Source: Microvirga sp. TS319 (GTDB lineage Bacteria > Pseudomonadota > Alphaproteobacteria > Rhizobiales > Beijerinckiaceae). From it: DNA of 64,000 nucleotides. Both the position numbers and the translations under genes were made by a program. The stretch lies in contig NZ_JBGGGT010000001.1 in the NCBI RefSeq assembly GCF_041276405.1, forward strand, positions 1,223,501-1,287,500, in the 5' to 3' direction. Under the pieces are notes generated by a model that saw only the letters and a list, made by a program, of their open reading frames with translations, was not told the origin of the DNA and did no database searches. Positions 24,383 to 33,264 of the stretch are shown here, piece after piece (the stretch's first letter is position 1; each line of letters starts with the position of its first letter).

Positions 24383-25900
24383 TTATCCGGAAAGGGAGCG
24401 GCTGCTGGCTACTCCGAAATAGCACAGTCCGTCGCCCGGCCTTGCCGTGCTGTTCGGAAAGATGATGAAGCCATCCTTCGAAGCCGTTATCGCCTGCCCA
24501 TCGGTGCGGCGGACGATCACCTGTCCGGCAGCGATCGCATCTCCGGTTCTCCAATCGCCCTCCAGGCGATCGCCTTCGGCCTCACAGACGAAGATATCCG
24601 TCACTTGAATCACGGTCTCGGCCGCAACCTTCGGCGGCGGAGCATCGATCAGCCCGAGATGTGCGAGAGCATTGACGATTGCCGTATACCCGACCTCGGC
24701 GGCATGGGGATCGTCATGCGAGCCACATTCCAGAGTGACGCCGTAGCCGCCCGCAAAACGCATATATTCGGTGGTGCCGACGCCCTCCGAAATCACCCTG
24801 CTCGCATGGCCGAGCCGCTTGCGCTCCTTGAGAAAGCGGCCATAGACGTCAAGCCAGCCGTGGATGACGACGGCGGTACCGAGCCTTGCCGCAAAGGCGC
24901 CCTCGGCCGCGGCATACCGGAACGGCTCGGTGGGTCCGATATTGTCGAGAGGACCAGCGAAAATGAACGGCTCGCCCTCGCCTCGGAATGAATGGAGGTC
25001 GAGCAGGACATCGTGCTCCCGCAACAGCGCACAGATATGATTGCTGACCCGGTCCTCGTAATCCTCCGGGATCGTCTTCTCGCGCAGATCCCTGTTCAGG
25101 TTGCGGTCTCCCTCCCGTGTGCCTTGGCGATAGGCTTTCATGTTGGCGACAGGCAGGAAGGTGACCTCGCCCCGCCGAATCGCAAGACGGTCCGCGCGGC
25201 AATCGTCGATTGCGCGCAGAATGGCCTGCGGACCGCAAGTTTCGTTGCCGTGGACGGCCCCGATGACGATCAGCTTCGGCCCCCGGTCGAGTCCGGTGAA
25301 GCGCACCGTCTCGACGGGAGTCTTCGGATCAAGCCGTTCGCGATCATCGGCATGCGCGTAGCCGATATCGATCAGCATTCCGGGCCTCAGGCGCCGGACC
25401 AGGTCGGACATCCGCTCCTTTGGAATCCCGATGCACCCGGCGGTGCCGCTCATATCGGCCCGCGCGGCATGGATGAAGATGGCGCTGCCGCGACCGATCT
25501 CGGGAACAGAATCGTTGAACCCGATCGGAATGATCACATCGAAGAGGCGTTCCGGGCGGGGTCTCGACAGCCTCTCGGCGGAGCGCTCGTCGTTCTCGGA
25601 GAAGACCAATCGGTTGTACTCGCTCCCCTCTTCCTCCCAGATCATGTCGTCCGAGAGCGGAACAAACGGAAATGCAAGATCGCGCGGGAAGTCCGGAAGG
25701 GCGGCGCGATCGAAGAAGCCATAGCGCAATGGAAAAACCCCTATCGGGGTCCGCGTGTCCCCCTCGCGCTTGAAGGACGCCTGAACAAGTCCGCCTGCCC
25801 CGACGGTGCACGGGATCGTCCAGTCGCCCATCGTCAACTGACCAAGATGGGAGCCTCCCTCACGGGGTACGCGAACGATGATCTTCGGAACGCTGGTCAT
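24383..25900 (-). CDS. fusion of YkuD-type L,D-transpeptidase and succinylglutamate desuccinylase/aspartoacylase
   Basis: The 505-residue protein (ATG at 25900; a GTG at 25927 is possible) joins two catalytic domains. Residues 1-180 are a YkuD-like domain: TPIGVFPLRYGFFDR, IGRGSAIFIHAARADM (His144) and SGTAGCIGIP (Cys156), the HX(n)GC pattern of cysteine L,D-transpeptidases in a divergent form. Residues 200-500 are an AstE/AspA zinc carboxypeptidase-like domain: IVIGAVHGNETCG (His217, Glu220), DRNLNRD, LLDLHSFRGEGEP and LECGSHDD. The second family removes acyl groups from N-acyl amino acids. There is no signal peptide, so both domains are probably cytoplasmic. It is the last gene of the peptide-uptake operon, 64 bases after the DppF-like ATPase. 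I infer a role in processing an imported amide or peptide. Confidence 0.9.
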   Translation of the reverse strand: MTSVPKIIVRVPREGGSHLGQLTMGDWTIPCTVGAGGLVQASFKREGDTRTPIGVFPLRYGFFDRAALPDFPRDLAFPFVPLSDDMIWEEEGSEYNRLVFSENDERSAERLSRPRPERLFDVIIPIGFNDSVPEIGRGSAIFIHAARADMSGTAGCIGIPKERMSDLVRRLRPGMLIDIGYAHADDRERLDPKTPVETVRFTGLDRGPKLIVIGAVHGNETCGPQAILRAIDDCRADRLAIRRGEVTFLPVANMKAYRQGTREGDRNLNRDLREKTIPEDYEDRVSNHICALLREHDVLLDLHSFRGEGEPFIFAGPLDNIGPTEPFRYAAAEGAFAARLGTAVVIHGWLDVYGRFLKERKRLGHASRVISEGVGTTEYMRFAGGYGVTLECGSHDDPHAAEVGYTAIVNALAHLGLIDAPPPKVAAETVIQVTDIFVCEAEGDRLEGDWRTGDAIAAGQVIVRRTDGQAITASKDGFIIFPNSTARPGDGLCYFGVASSRSLSG

Positions 25901-25964
25901 GGCGGTATGCTGCTCCCGGGCTGTCACTCAAAATGAATCGGAGGAAGGTCTCGTGAAGATCCCC

Positions 25965-26978
25965 TCAGCCCGACGAGATCAGCATTTCGTCCGGAACGGT
26001 GATCTCGTGAGCTCGGCGGCATCGGACGAAATGGGCTTCCCCGATCCCCTCCAGCTCTGGTACTGGCGGAATGCGACAGATCTCACGCGCTTCGGGACAA
26101 CGCGGGTGAAAGCCGCATCCAGCCGGCACGTTGAGCGGGTTGGGAATCTCGCCACTGATCTTTTCGCCGCGGCTACGGCTGAAAGGATCAGGAATTGCCG
26201 AGATGAGCGCCCGGGTATATGGGTGCCGCGGCTTCGTGAAGATCGATTCCCAGCCTCCGGTTTCGACAATGCGGCCGAGATACATGACGGCGACCCGGTC
26301 GCTCATATGTTCGACGACGCCGAGATCGTGGCTGATCATGATGTAGGAGAGGCCGAGCGTCTCCTTGATCTCCAGGAGCAGATTGATGATCTGCGCCCGG
26401 ATAGAGACATCGAGGGCCGAGACCGGCTCATCGAGGATGATGATCTTCGGTTCCAGAATGAGTGCGCGCGCAATGCCGATCCGCTGGCGCTGACCACCGG
26501 AGAATTCATGCGGATAACGCTCGGCATGATCCGGCCTCAGGCCGACACGCCCAAGGATCTCGGCAATACGCCCCTCGATCTCGCTCCGTGTCGTGATTCC
26601 ATGGAGGCGAAGCGGTGCTTCGAGGGTCTTACGGACGGTCTGACGCGGATTGAGCGACGAATACGGATCCTGAAACACCATCTGGGCGATGCGCGCGCGT
26701 GTCTTCCGGTCCATCCCCTCGCTTGAGACCTCATGCCCGTCGAGAACGATCCGTCCGCGGGTCGGCTCCTGAAGGCCGAGAAGCGTGAGTGCCAGGGTCG
26801 ACTTTCCGCAGCCCGACTCGCCCACGAGGCCGAGACATTCGCCACGCTTCAATTCGAGATCGACGCCATCCACCGCGTGGAGGAAGCGGCGCTGGCCGCT
26901 GAAAAGCCCACCTCCCATCGGGAAATGAACGGCGAGGTCCTCGACCTTGAGGATCGTGTCGATAGGGGAACTATTCAT
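25965..26978 (-). CDS. peptide ABC transporter ATP-binding protein, DppF/OppF-like
   Basis: This is an ATPase subunit of the nickel/peptide/opine importer family, about 337 residues from the ATG at 26978. It has GESGCGKST (Walker A), VFQDPYSSLNPR (Q loop), FSGGQRQRIGIARAL (signature), IIILDEPVSALD (Walker B), SHDLGVVEHM (H loop) and the oligopeptide-ABC C-terminal extension with PAGCGFHPRCPEAREIC, which may bind an iron-sulphur cluster. The frame upstream to 27011 is less likely, because the ATG overlaps the stop of the DppD-like gene by eight bases. It pairs with the ATPase encoded next to it. Confidence 0.95.
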   Translation of the reverse strand: MNSSPIDTILKVEDLAVHFPMGGGLFSGQRRFLHAVDGVDLELKRGECLGLVGESGCGKSTLALTLLGLQEPTRGRIVLDGHEVSSEGMDRKTRARIAQMVFQDPYSSLNPRQTVRKTLEAPLRLHGITTRSEIEGRIAEILGRVGLRPDHAERYPHEFSGGQRQRIGIARALILEPKIIILDEPVSALDVSIRAQIINLLLEIKETLGLSYIMISHDLGVVEHMSDRVAVMYLGRIVETGGWESIFTKPRHPYTRALISAIPDPFSRSRGEKISGEIPNPLNVPAGCGFHPRCPEAREICRIPPVPELEGIGEAHFVRCRRAHEITVPDEMLISSG

Positions 26979-27951
26979 GGTAGTGACACCGTACGAAGCC
27001 TCCGCTGGCAAGCGCCGTTATGCCGGGATCTTCCGCTTGGCAGCGCTCGGTGGCGGCATAGCAGCGAGGATTGAAGCGACACCCGGTCGGGAAGGCTGAG
27101 ACAGGCGGGACAACGCCGGTAATCTCCTTGAGGCGCTGGCGGCCATGGCGCGCACGGGCTCCGAGCAATGGCAACGAGGCCACGAGGCCGCTCGTATAAG
27201 GATGGCTCGGCGAACGAAATACATCCTCCGCCGGGCGCTCCTCGACGAGCTTCCCTGCATACATGACGCCGACGCGGCGGCACATATTGGCGATGAGGCC
27301 GAGATCGTGGCTGATCATCAGAACAGCGGTGCCCTTGGCGGCCGAGAGCTCCCGGATGAGATCGAGGATTTCGGCCTGTACAGTCACGTCGAGCGCGGTC
27401 GTCGGCTCATCGGCCAGGAGCAGGTCCGGACCGCAGGCCAGGGCGATTGCGATCATGACACGCTGGCGCATCCCCCCCGACAGCTGGTGCGGATAATCCT
27501 TGACCCGGCGTTCGGGCGCCGGAACACGCACGCTGGCGAGCGCCTCCACGGCCAGGTTCTCGGCCTCCTTCCAGCTCGCCCTCTTGTGCAGCACGAACAT
27601 CTCGGCGATTTGACGGCCGACCGGTGACAAAGGATTGAGGGCCGTCATCGGCTCTTGGAAGATCATGGAGATGCGGTTGCCGCGCAGCTTGCGCATCTCC
27701 GAGGCCGGCAGCCCCTGGATCTCGCGACCGTCGAAACGGATTTTTCCACCCCCGACCAGCAGAGGGTCCCGCAGAAGGCCAATCAGCGAGAGGGCCGTGA
27801 TGCTCTTGCCACAGCCGGATTCACCCACGAGGCCGAGCGTCTCGCCGCGGTTGATGGTGAAGGAAACATCCTGCACGGCAGCGAAGCGCTTGCTGCCGAG
27901 TACCAGATCGATCCTGAGATTTTCGACCTCGAGAAGCGGCTGTCCCGTCAT
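26971..27951 (-). CDS. peptide ABC transporter ATP-binding protein, DppD/OppD-like
   Basis: The 326-residue second ATPase of the importer has GESGCGKSI (Walker A), [11 protein letters not shown] (Q loop), [15 protein letters not shown] (signature), [12 protein letters not shown] (Walker B), [10 protein letters not shown] (H loop), and the family C-terminus [18 protein letters not shown]. The start overlaps the stop of the DppC-like permease by four bases (ATGA), indicating translational coupling. The gene order permease, permease, D-type ATPase, F-type ATPase is standard for Dpp/Opp importers. Confidence 0.95.
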   Translation of the reverse strand: MTGQPLLEVENLRIDLVLGSKRFAAVQDVSFTINRGETLGLVGESGCGKSITALSLIGLLRDPLLVGGGKIRFDGREIQGLPASEMRKLRGNRISMIFQEPMTALNPLSPVGRQIAEMFVLHKRASWKEAENLAVEALASVRVPAPERRVKDYPHQLSGGMRQRVMIAIALACGPDLLLADEPTTALDVTVQAEILDLIRELSAAKGTAVLMISHDLGLIANMCRRVGVMYAGKLVEERPAEDVFRSPSHPYTSGLVASLPLLGARARHGRQRLKEITGVVPPVSAFPTGCRFNPRCYAATERCQAEDPGITALASGGFVRCHYHE

Positions 27952-28769
27952 GCGCGCCGTGTCCGTGCTTGGGGATCAAGGATGTCGCGCAAGCCGTCTC
28001 CAAGCAGGTTCAGGCCCAGAACCGTCATGAAGATCGCGAGCCCGGGAAAGATCGAAATCCATGGCGCTGTGGTGATTTGATCGCGGGCATCCGACAACAT
28101 GCTGCCCCAGCTCGGATAAGGCGGCCGAATGCCGAGCCCGAGGAACGAGAGAGCGGCCTCGGCCAGGACGGCGCCACCCATGCCGAGGGTACCGATAACG
28201 ATGATCGGCCCCAGCATGTTCGGCAGGAGCTGTGTCAGCATGATCCGGATATCGCCGTATCCGAGCACTTTGGCTGCCTGGACATAGCCCTGGCTCTTCA
28301 GTGACAACGCCGAGGCCCGCGCCAGTCGGCACGTGAAAGACCAGTTGGTGAGTCCGAGCGCGATCAGCAGGCTGGTCAGGCCCGGATTGAGGATCGCCAT
28401 GATGGCCAGTGCGAAGACGAGAGATGGGATCGCCAGCATCATGTTGGTCAGGCCGCTGACGAAATCGTCCCACCAGCCGCCCCAGTAGCCTGCCGATAGC
28501 CCCAAACACACCCCGATGACCGTGTTGATGAGCTGCGACACGATGCCGACGGTCAGCGAGATCCGGGCACCATAGAGAACGCGGCTGTAGATGTCGCGCC
28601 CTTGCCCGTCGGTGCCAAACCAGAATTCACTGCCGGGAGGCTCCTCCGCATACATCAGATTGGCACCCATGACCGGGTCGGTGTGCGCCAAGAGGGGAGC
28701 GCAGAGGCCCGCGATGATCACGCCGGCGAACAGCACGCCTCCAATCACGAGATTGGCTCTGAACTTCAT
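27948..28769 (-). CDS. peptide ABC transporter permease, DppC-like
   Basis: The 273-residue inner-membrane permease starts with a membrane helix at residues 8-28 (IGGVLFAGVIIAGLCAPLL). A binding-protein-dependent transport domain follows, with SLTVGIVSQLINTVIG, MMLAIPSLVFALAIMAIL and the cytoplasmic coupling motif (YVQAAKVLGYGDIRIMLTQLLPN), then SFLGLGIRPPYPSWG, a hallmark of DppC proteins. GAGGCCATGAC precedes the ATG. The DppB-like gene ends nine bases upstream. The substrate is probably a di- or oligopeptide or a similar amide. Confidence 0.94.
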   Translation of the reverse strand: MKFRANLVIGGVLFAGVIIAGLCAPLLAHTDPVMGANLMYAEEPPGSEFWFGTDGQGRDIYSRVLYGARISLTVGIVSQLINTVIGVCLGLSAGYWGGWWDDFVSGLTNMMLAIPSLVFALAIMAILNPGLTSLLIALGLTNWSFTCRLARASALSLKSQGYVQAAKVLGYGDIRIMLTQLLPNMLGPIIVIGTLGMGGAVLAEAALSFLGLGIRPPYPSWGSMLSDARDQITTAPWISIFPGLAIFMTVLGLNLLGDGLRDILDPQARTRRA

Positions 28770-28778
28770 GTCATGGCC

Positions 28779-29714
28779 TCACGTGTACTTGATGCGCGGA
28801 TCAATGATTGCGCAGAGAACATCGACAAGCATGTTGATGAAAAGGAACAGGAGAACGATCACCAGGATCGAGCCCTGAACCACGGGAATGTCGCGCAAGG
28901 TCACGCTGTCGACCAGAAGCGACCCGAGCCCCGGCCACGAAAACAGTTTCTCGATCACCACAGCCTGGCCGATCACGGTGCCGAATTGCAGGCCGATGGT
29001 CGTGAGGATGATGACGAGAGCATTGCGGGTCAGATGCCAGCGAACGACCCTGCCCTCGCTCATGCCCTTCGAGCGGGCCGTGCGAACGAAATCGGCATTC
29101 ATGATTTCGAGCACGGCGGCTCTGGTGGTTCGAGCCATCAGAGCCAACGGTGCGACACCGAGCGCGACGGCCGGCAGGATGAGATAGCGCGGGCTCCCGC
29201 CGCCATAGCCGAAACTCGGAAGCCAGCCGAGCAGCAGCGCGAACACGTACATCAGCATCAGGCCGAGCCAGAACTTCGGCAATGACAGTCCCGATACCGC
29301 GCCGATCATGGAGACGGTGTCGATCCAGCTTCCCGGTCTCAAGGCGGCGATGAAGCCCAATGGCACTCCGACGATGATGGCGAACAGCATCGCGGCCATC
29401 GCGAGCTGCGCCGTCGGCCACAAGCGATCGGCTATGACATGTGTGACGGGCTGCCTTGTTCGGAAGGAGTTACCGAGATCGAAGGTTGCGAGCTGAGCGA
29501 CATATTTCCCGAACCGGACATGGACCGGGTCATTCAGACCGAACTCTTCGTTCATGCGCTGCATGACTTCAGCGTCCAGCACGCTGCGCCCATCGTCGCT
29601 CATGCTCGACGCAAAGGAGCCCGGAATGACGCTGAACATGACGAAGATCAGAGCCGAGACGGCCAGGATGATAGGCAATGTCTGCAGCAAGCGCCGCACG
29701 ATGAATGAAAGCAT
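28779..29714 (-). CDS. peptide ABC transporter permease, DppB-like
   Basis: The 311-residue permease begins with the DppB N-terminus MLSFIVRRLLQTLPIILAVSALIFVMF. The external segment (LDAEVMQRMNEEFGLNDPVHVRFGKYV) and the transport domain with the coupling motif (FVRTARSKGMSEGRVVRWHLTRNAL) follow, and it ends in PLLGSLLVDSVTLRDIPVVQG-like family features. AGGAG lies ten bases before the ATG. It is separated from the binding-protein gene upstream by an 85-base spacer containing a stable hairpin. Confidence 0.94.
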   Translation of the reverse strand: MLSFIVRRLLQTLPIILAVSALIFVMFSVIPGSFASSMSDDGRSVLDAEVMQRMNEEFGLNDPVHVRFGKYVAQLATFDLGNSFRTRQPVTHVIADRLWPTAQLAMAAMLFAIIVGVPLGFIAALRPGSWIDTVSMIGAVSGLSLPKFWLGLMLMYVFALLLGWLPSFGYGGGSPRYLILPAVALGVAPLALMARTTRAAVLEIMNADFVRTARSKGMSEGRVVRWHLTRNALVIILTTIGLQFGTVIGQAVVIEKLFSWPGLGSLLVDSVTLRDIPVVQGSILVIVLLFLFINMLVDVLCAIIDPRIKYT

Positions 29715-29730
29715 TCAAGGCTCCTGACCA

Positions 29731-29756
29731 CCACCCCAGACATAGACCCGGGGTGG
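29731..29756 (-). other. intercistronic hairpin after the binding-protein gene
   Basis: CCACCCC (29731-29737) and GGGGTGG (29750-29756) form a seven-base-pair stem in the gap between the binding-protein stop and the DppB-like start. Such stems commonly protect the upstream mRNA and let binding protein be made in excess over permease. Confidence 0.5.
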
Positions 29757-29799
29757 CGGGATCTGCATTCATGGAATTGTGCGCTTGTTCGAACTCAGC

Positions 29800-31389
29800 C
29801 TATTTCGCGGCAGGCGAAGAGGTATCGACCCACATGTCCTCATAGTTCTGAATCGCCAGCTCGGTGGCATTCGGCTGCAGCCCCTTGAGCCAAGGCTGGT
29901 AAGCCATGATGGCCTTATTGTAGTTGAACCACCACATCGGCACCTCCTCGCGGAGGATGGCGTTCGCCTTTTTCAGGCTCTCGAGTTTCTTGGCCGGATC
30001 GTCGGTTGCCGTCGCCTCATCCAGGATCTTGTCGAACTCGGCGTTCTTGAACTGAGTATAGTTACAGGCCGATTGCGGCGTCGCCGAGTGGAAACATTTG
30101 AGCGATGTCAACGGGTCGGGCCCGGAAGTCAGAGACCAGTTGAATGCCTGATAATCACCATTGCGGGCGACCTCGGACAGCACCGTACCTTCGACAGGCT
30201 TGATCTTGACCTTGATTCCAACCTTCTCAAGCATCGGAATGGCAGCCTCGGCGATGGGAATGCCCCAGCTTTCGTTGGAGGTCGCCGTCCACTCGAACTC
30301 GAACCCATTGGGGTAGCCAGCCTCGGCCAGGAGCTTCTTCGCCTTCTCCGGGTCGTATGGATACGGCTTCATGTCCTTGTCGTAAGCGGGAGACGAAATC
30401 GGAAGCCAGCTCGTCGCGCGATAAGCCTTGTCCTTTAAAAGCCTTTTGATGATGAGATCAGAATCGACCGCATAGTTGATGGCCTGCCGAACGCGCTTGT
30501 CGGCGAAGGGCTTGAAATTCGGATTGAAACCGGTGACGCGAGTATAGACCTCGGCGACTTCGAGCAACCCTTTCGAAAGATCCGGATCGGACTTGTAGGC
30601 GACGTACTGTGTCGGGCCGAGGATGGAAGCGTCGATCTCCTTGTTGCGGAAAGCGACATCGCGGGCCGCGGCCTCGCCCATGATCGAGACCGTAACGCGG
30701 TCAGCATAGGGCTTGCCGGGCTGATAGAATTTCTCCCAGCGCTCCGCAACGAGGCGCGAGCCGGGCACATACTCGACGAACTTGAACGGCCCAAGACCGA
30801 TGGGTTTCGTCGCGAAGGAATCCTTCGCCGCCTCGTCTGCCGGGTAGATCGACGTCAGGGCGGCATAGAAATTGAAGCCGGGATCGACTTTCTCGGAGAG
30901 AGTCATCTCAAGGGTGAAGTCATCGATCTTCTTCAGACCGGAGATTTCCTTTGCCTGTCCCTTTTCGACGTCGATCGCACCCTTGATGATGCGCACGTAG
31001 CGTGCGCCCGGATAGGCCTTCGTGCCGTCCATCAGGCGGGTAAAGGTCCAGATTATGTCGTCGGCCGTCATCTTGCGACCGTTGTGGAAATAGGCGTCGT
31101 CCCGCAACTTGTAAGTATACACCAAGCCGTCACCCGAAACCTCAACCTCCTTCGCCAGATCAAGGACCGGCTTGTTGGCGTTCGAATCCCAGTTATAGAG
31201 CGCGCGGTGAATGGCTTTGGCCCAAATCTCGTCTTGGGCTCGGTTCGAGGTGTGAATGTCGAGATTCGCAAAACTCGATCCGTAAGGCGCGGTGAAGCGG
31301 ATCGTACCGCCCGTCCTCGGGGTTTCCGCATAGGCGCCTGCGCTCATGGTGAGAGCGAGCGCAGTCGTGATAGCAAACTTCTTGAGCAC
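29800..31389 (-). CDS. peptide ABC transporter substrate-binding protein (family 5)
   Basis: This is a periplasmic extracytoplasmic solute-binding protein of about 529 residues. The start is a GTG at 31389 with GGAGGATCAGCC before it; an upstream in-frame start adds 19 residues ahead of the signal peptide and is unlikely. The signal peptide LKKFAITTALALTMSAGAYA is followed by the mature start ETPRTGGTIRF. Family marks include SGDGLVYTYKLRDDAYFHNGR, MTADDIIWTFTRLMD, PIGLGPFKFVEYVPGS, VRQAINYAVD and DPEKAKKLLAEAGYPNGFE. It is the binding partner of the DppBCDF-like importer downstream. The ligand cannot be told. The M81 peptidase and amidohydrolase upstream suggest a peptide or amide. Confidence 0.94.
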   Translation of the reverse strand: MLKKFAITTALALTMSAGAYAETPRTGGTIRFTAPYGSSFANLDIHTSNRAQDEIWAKAIHRALYNWDSNANKPVLDLAKEVEVSGDGLVYTYKLRDDAYFHNGRKMTADDIIWTFTRLMDGTKAYPGARYVRIIKGAIDVEKGQAKEISGLKKIDDFTLEMTLSEKVDPGFNFYAALTSIYPADEAAKDSFATKPIGLGPFKFVEYVPGSRLVAERWEKFYQPGKPYADRVTVSIMGEAAARDVAFRNKEIDASILGPTQYVAYKSDPDLSKGLLEVAEVYTRVTGFNPNFKPFADKRVRQAINYAVDSDLIIKRLLKDKAYRATSWLPISSPAYDKDMKPYPYDPEKAKKLLAEAGYPNGFEFEWTATSNESWGIPIAEAAIPMLEKVGIKVKIKPVEGTVLSEVARNGDYQAFNWSLTSGPDPLTSLKCFHSATPQSACNYTQFKNAEFDKILDEATATDDPAKKLESLKKANAILREEVPMWWFNYNKAIMAYQPWLKGLQPNATELAIQNYEDMWVDTSSPAAK

Positions 31390-31500
31390 GGCTGATCCTC
31401 CAAGCTGTGGTAGTCGCGGACGCGCCGGCTGGGTGCCGGCCCGCAAGATACGAACCCTCGTCGATGCAGTTCTATGTCAAGGCGCGTTCCCTTTATGGTT

Positions 31501-33183
31501 TTAGCTGACGCCAAGACGATCGTGAACGATCGAACCTCCCAGGATCGTAAGATCACATTGTGTCTTGTCAAGAATATCCTCTGGCGTAGCGCTCAGAAGA
31601 TCGCGGGAAAAAACAGCGATATCCGCGAGTTGCCCGGGAACAATGCGCCCCTTCACATTCTCCATCTTCTGCGAGAAGGCCCCAAATTCCGTGTAGGCTT
31701 GAAGAGCCTCCTCGATGGATACCCGTTCGCTCGCATCCATCACCGTGCCTTTCCACGTCTTGCGGGTCAGCATGGCATAGAAATTCGGAAACGGGTTCGG
31801 CTCGCAGACCGGTGCGTCACTGCCCGTGGCAGGCTTGAGGCCGAGATCCATCCAAGTCTTGAATGGATAGCTTTTAAGGCCCCGCTCCTCTCCCAGAACC
31901 GATACATAGGCGTCGCCGAAGTCGTAGATAAAGACCTGCTGCGGGCAGGGATAGATGCCGGACTTGATCATGCGCTCGTGCTGCGCGGGCGTCGAGAAGC
32001 CGCAATGCTCAATGCGATGCCGCCGGTCCGGATCGGGCATAACCGAGAGCGCGCGCTCGTAGGCCGAAATGAGTTGCTCGATGGCCGCATCGCCGATTGC
32101 ATGGCAGATCAGCTGATATCCCTTTGCGTGAGCGTCCATGACGAGATCGTTCAACACGTCGTCCGGCATCATTTGCACGCCGGTCGTATCGTCGTCGCCG
32201 AGATAGGGCTTGGACATCCAGGCAGTGCGTCCGCCCGCCGATCCATCGAGGAAATACTTGATTCCTCCGATCATGAGCATGTCGTCCCCTGTGCCTGAGA
32301 CAAGACCGGCTTCGTAGCATTGGGGAACGATGGATGTGTCGGGATCGCCCAGGAGAGCAAGCCAGGTTCGTACCGGCAGCCGGCCCTCTCGCTTCGCCCG
32401 GTGATAGGCCGCAATCTCGCCGAATCCGCCGCGCTGTCCGACGGCGGCATCCATGCAGCTGGTGATGCCGTATGAGAGCAAATGGCGCCCGCCGCGATCG
32501 ATGGCGTTGACGAGGTCGTCCTCCGTGGGCGGTGGGATAACGGCCCAGACCGGCGCGCGGGCGTTTTCGGCCAGCAGCCCTGTCAGGCGCCCGTCCCTCT
32601 GCTCGATGAGCCCGCCGGGCGGTGTCGGCGAGGCTTCGTTAATTCCTGCCAGTTCCAGAGCGCGCGAATTGCACACGGAGACATGCCCGCAGGTTCGCAC
32701 CAGCATCACGGGATTGTCGGGACTGACCCTGTCGAGCTCATCCCGGTGCGGATGCCGCTTCACGTCGAGCTTGGTTTGGTCGTAGCCACGCGCCAGGATC
32801 CACTCGCCGGGTTTAGCCTTTGCCGCTCTCTCGCCGATCGCCGCAAGGAGAGCTTCGAGCGTCGCAGCCGAGGAAGGCTTGGCATTGACCCAGTCCATCA
32901 TGAGCCCAAGGGAAATCAGGTGCAGATGAGAGTCGTTGAGACCCGGCGTCGCGAGCCGCCCTCCGAGGTCGATGGTGCGTGTCGACGGACCGACGAGTGT
33001 TGCGATATCGGCTTCGCGGCCTGTGGCGAGAATACGATCCTGCCAGATCGCAACGGCCTCGACGACACCCTCTTCCCGACCGCACCAGATCGGACCATTC
33101 CTTAGGATGATATCGGCCTTGGGCCACGTCGTGCCCGGCTCCATCGAACCGGTGCTACGCGACCGATCACCAGAAATGCTCAT
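31501..33183 (-). CDS. amidohydrolase family protein (YtcJ-like)
   Basis: The 560-residue enzyme belongs to the amidohydrolase superfamily (amidohydrolase_3/YtcJ group). It shows RLATPGLNDSHLHL (the HxH metal site, about residues 75-90), WILARGYDQTKLD, a long insert, LICHAIGDAAIEQLI (His), HRIEHCGFSTPAQ (His) and TGSDAPVCEPNPF (catalytic Asp). These enzymes hydrolyse amides or related C-N bonds in the cytoplasm; there is no signal peptide. GGGGACAGGGA precedes the ATG. It lies between the M81 peptidase and the transporter genes on the same strand and is probably part of a degradation route for the imported compound. Confidence 0.93.
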   Translation of the reverse strand: MSISGDRSRSTGSMEPGTTWPKADIILRNGPIWCGREEGVVEAVAIWQDRILATGREADIATLVGPSTRTIDLGGRLATPGLNDSHLHLISLGLMMDWVNAKPSSAATLEALLAAIGERAAKAKPGEWILARGYDQTKLDVKRHPHRDELDRVSPDNPVMLVRTCGHVSVCNSRALELAGINEASPTPPGGLIEQRDGRLTGLLAENARAPVWAVIPPPTEDDLVNAIDRGGRHLLSYGITSCMDAAVGQRGGFGEIAAYHRAKREGRLPVRTWLALLGDPDTSIVPQCYEAGLVSGTGDDMLMIGGIKYFLDGSAGGRTAWMSKPYLGDDDTTGVQMMPDDVLNDLVMDAHAKGYQLICHAIGDAAIEQLISAYERALSVMPDPDRRHRIEHCGFSTPAQHERMIKSGIYPCPQQVFIYDFGDAYVSVLGEERGLKSYPFKTWMDLGLKPATGSDAPVCEPNPFPNFYAMLTRKTWKGTVMDASERVSIEEALQAYTEFGAFSQKMENVKGRIVPGQLADIAVFSRDLLSATPEDILDKTQCDLTILGGSIVHDRLGVS

Positions 33184-33264
33184 TCCCTGTCCCCATGTGT
33201 GGCCTGATGTCCCAGGCGGTCTTCCTCGATTGAAAGGCGAAACTCTCGGATCAAACCACAGGGC

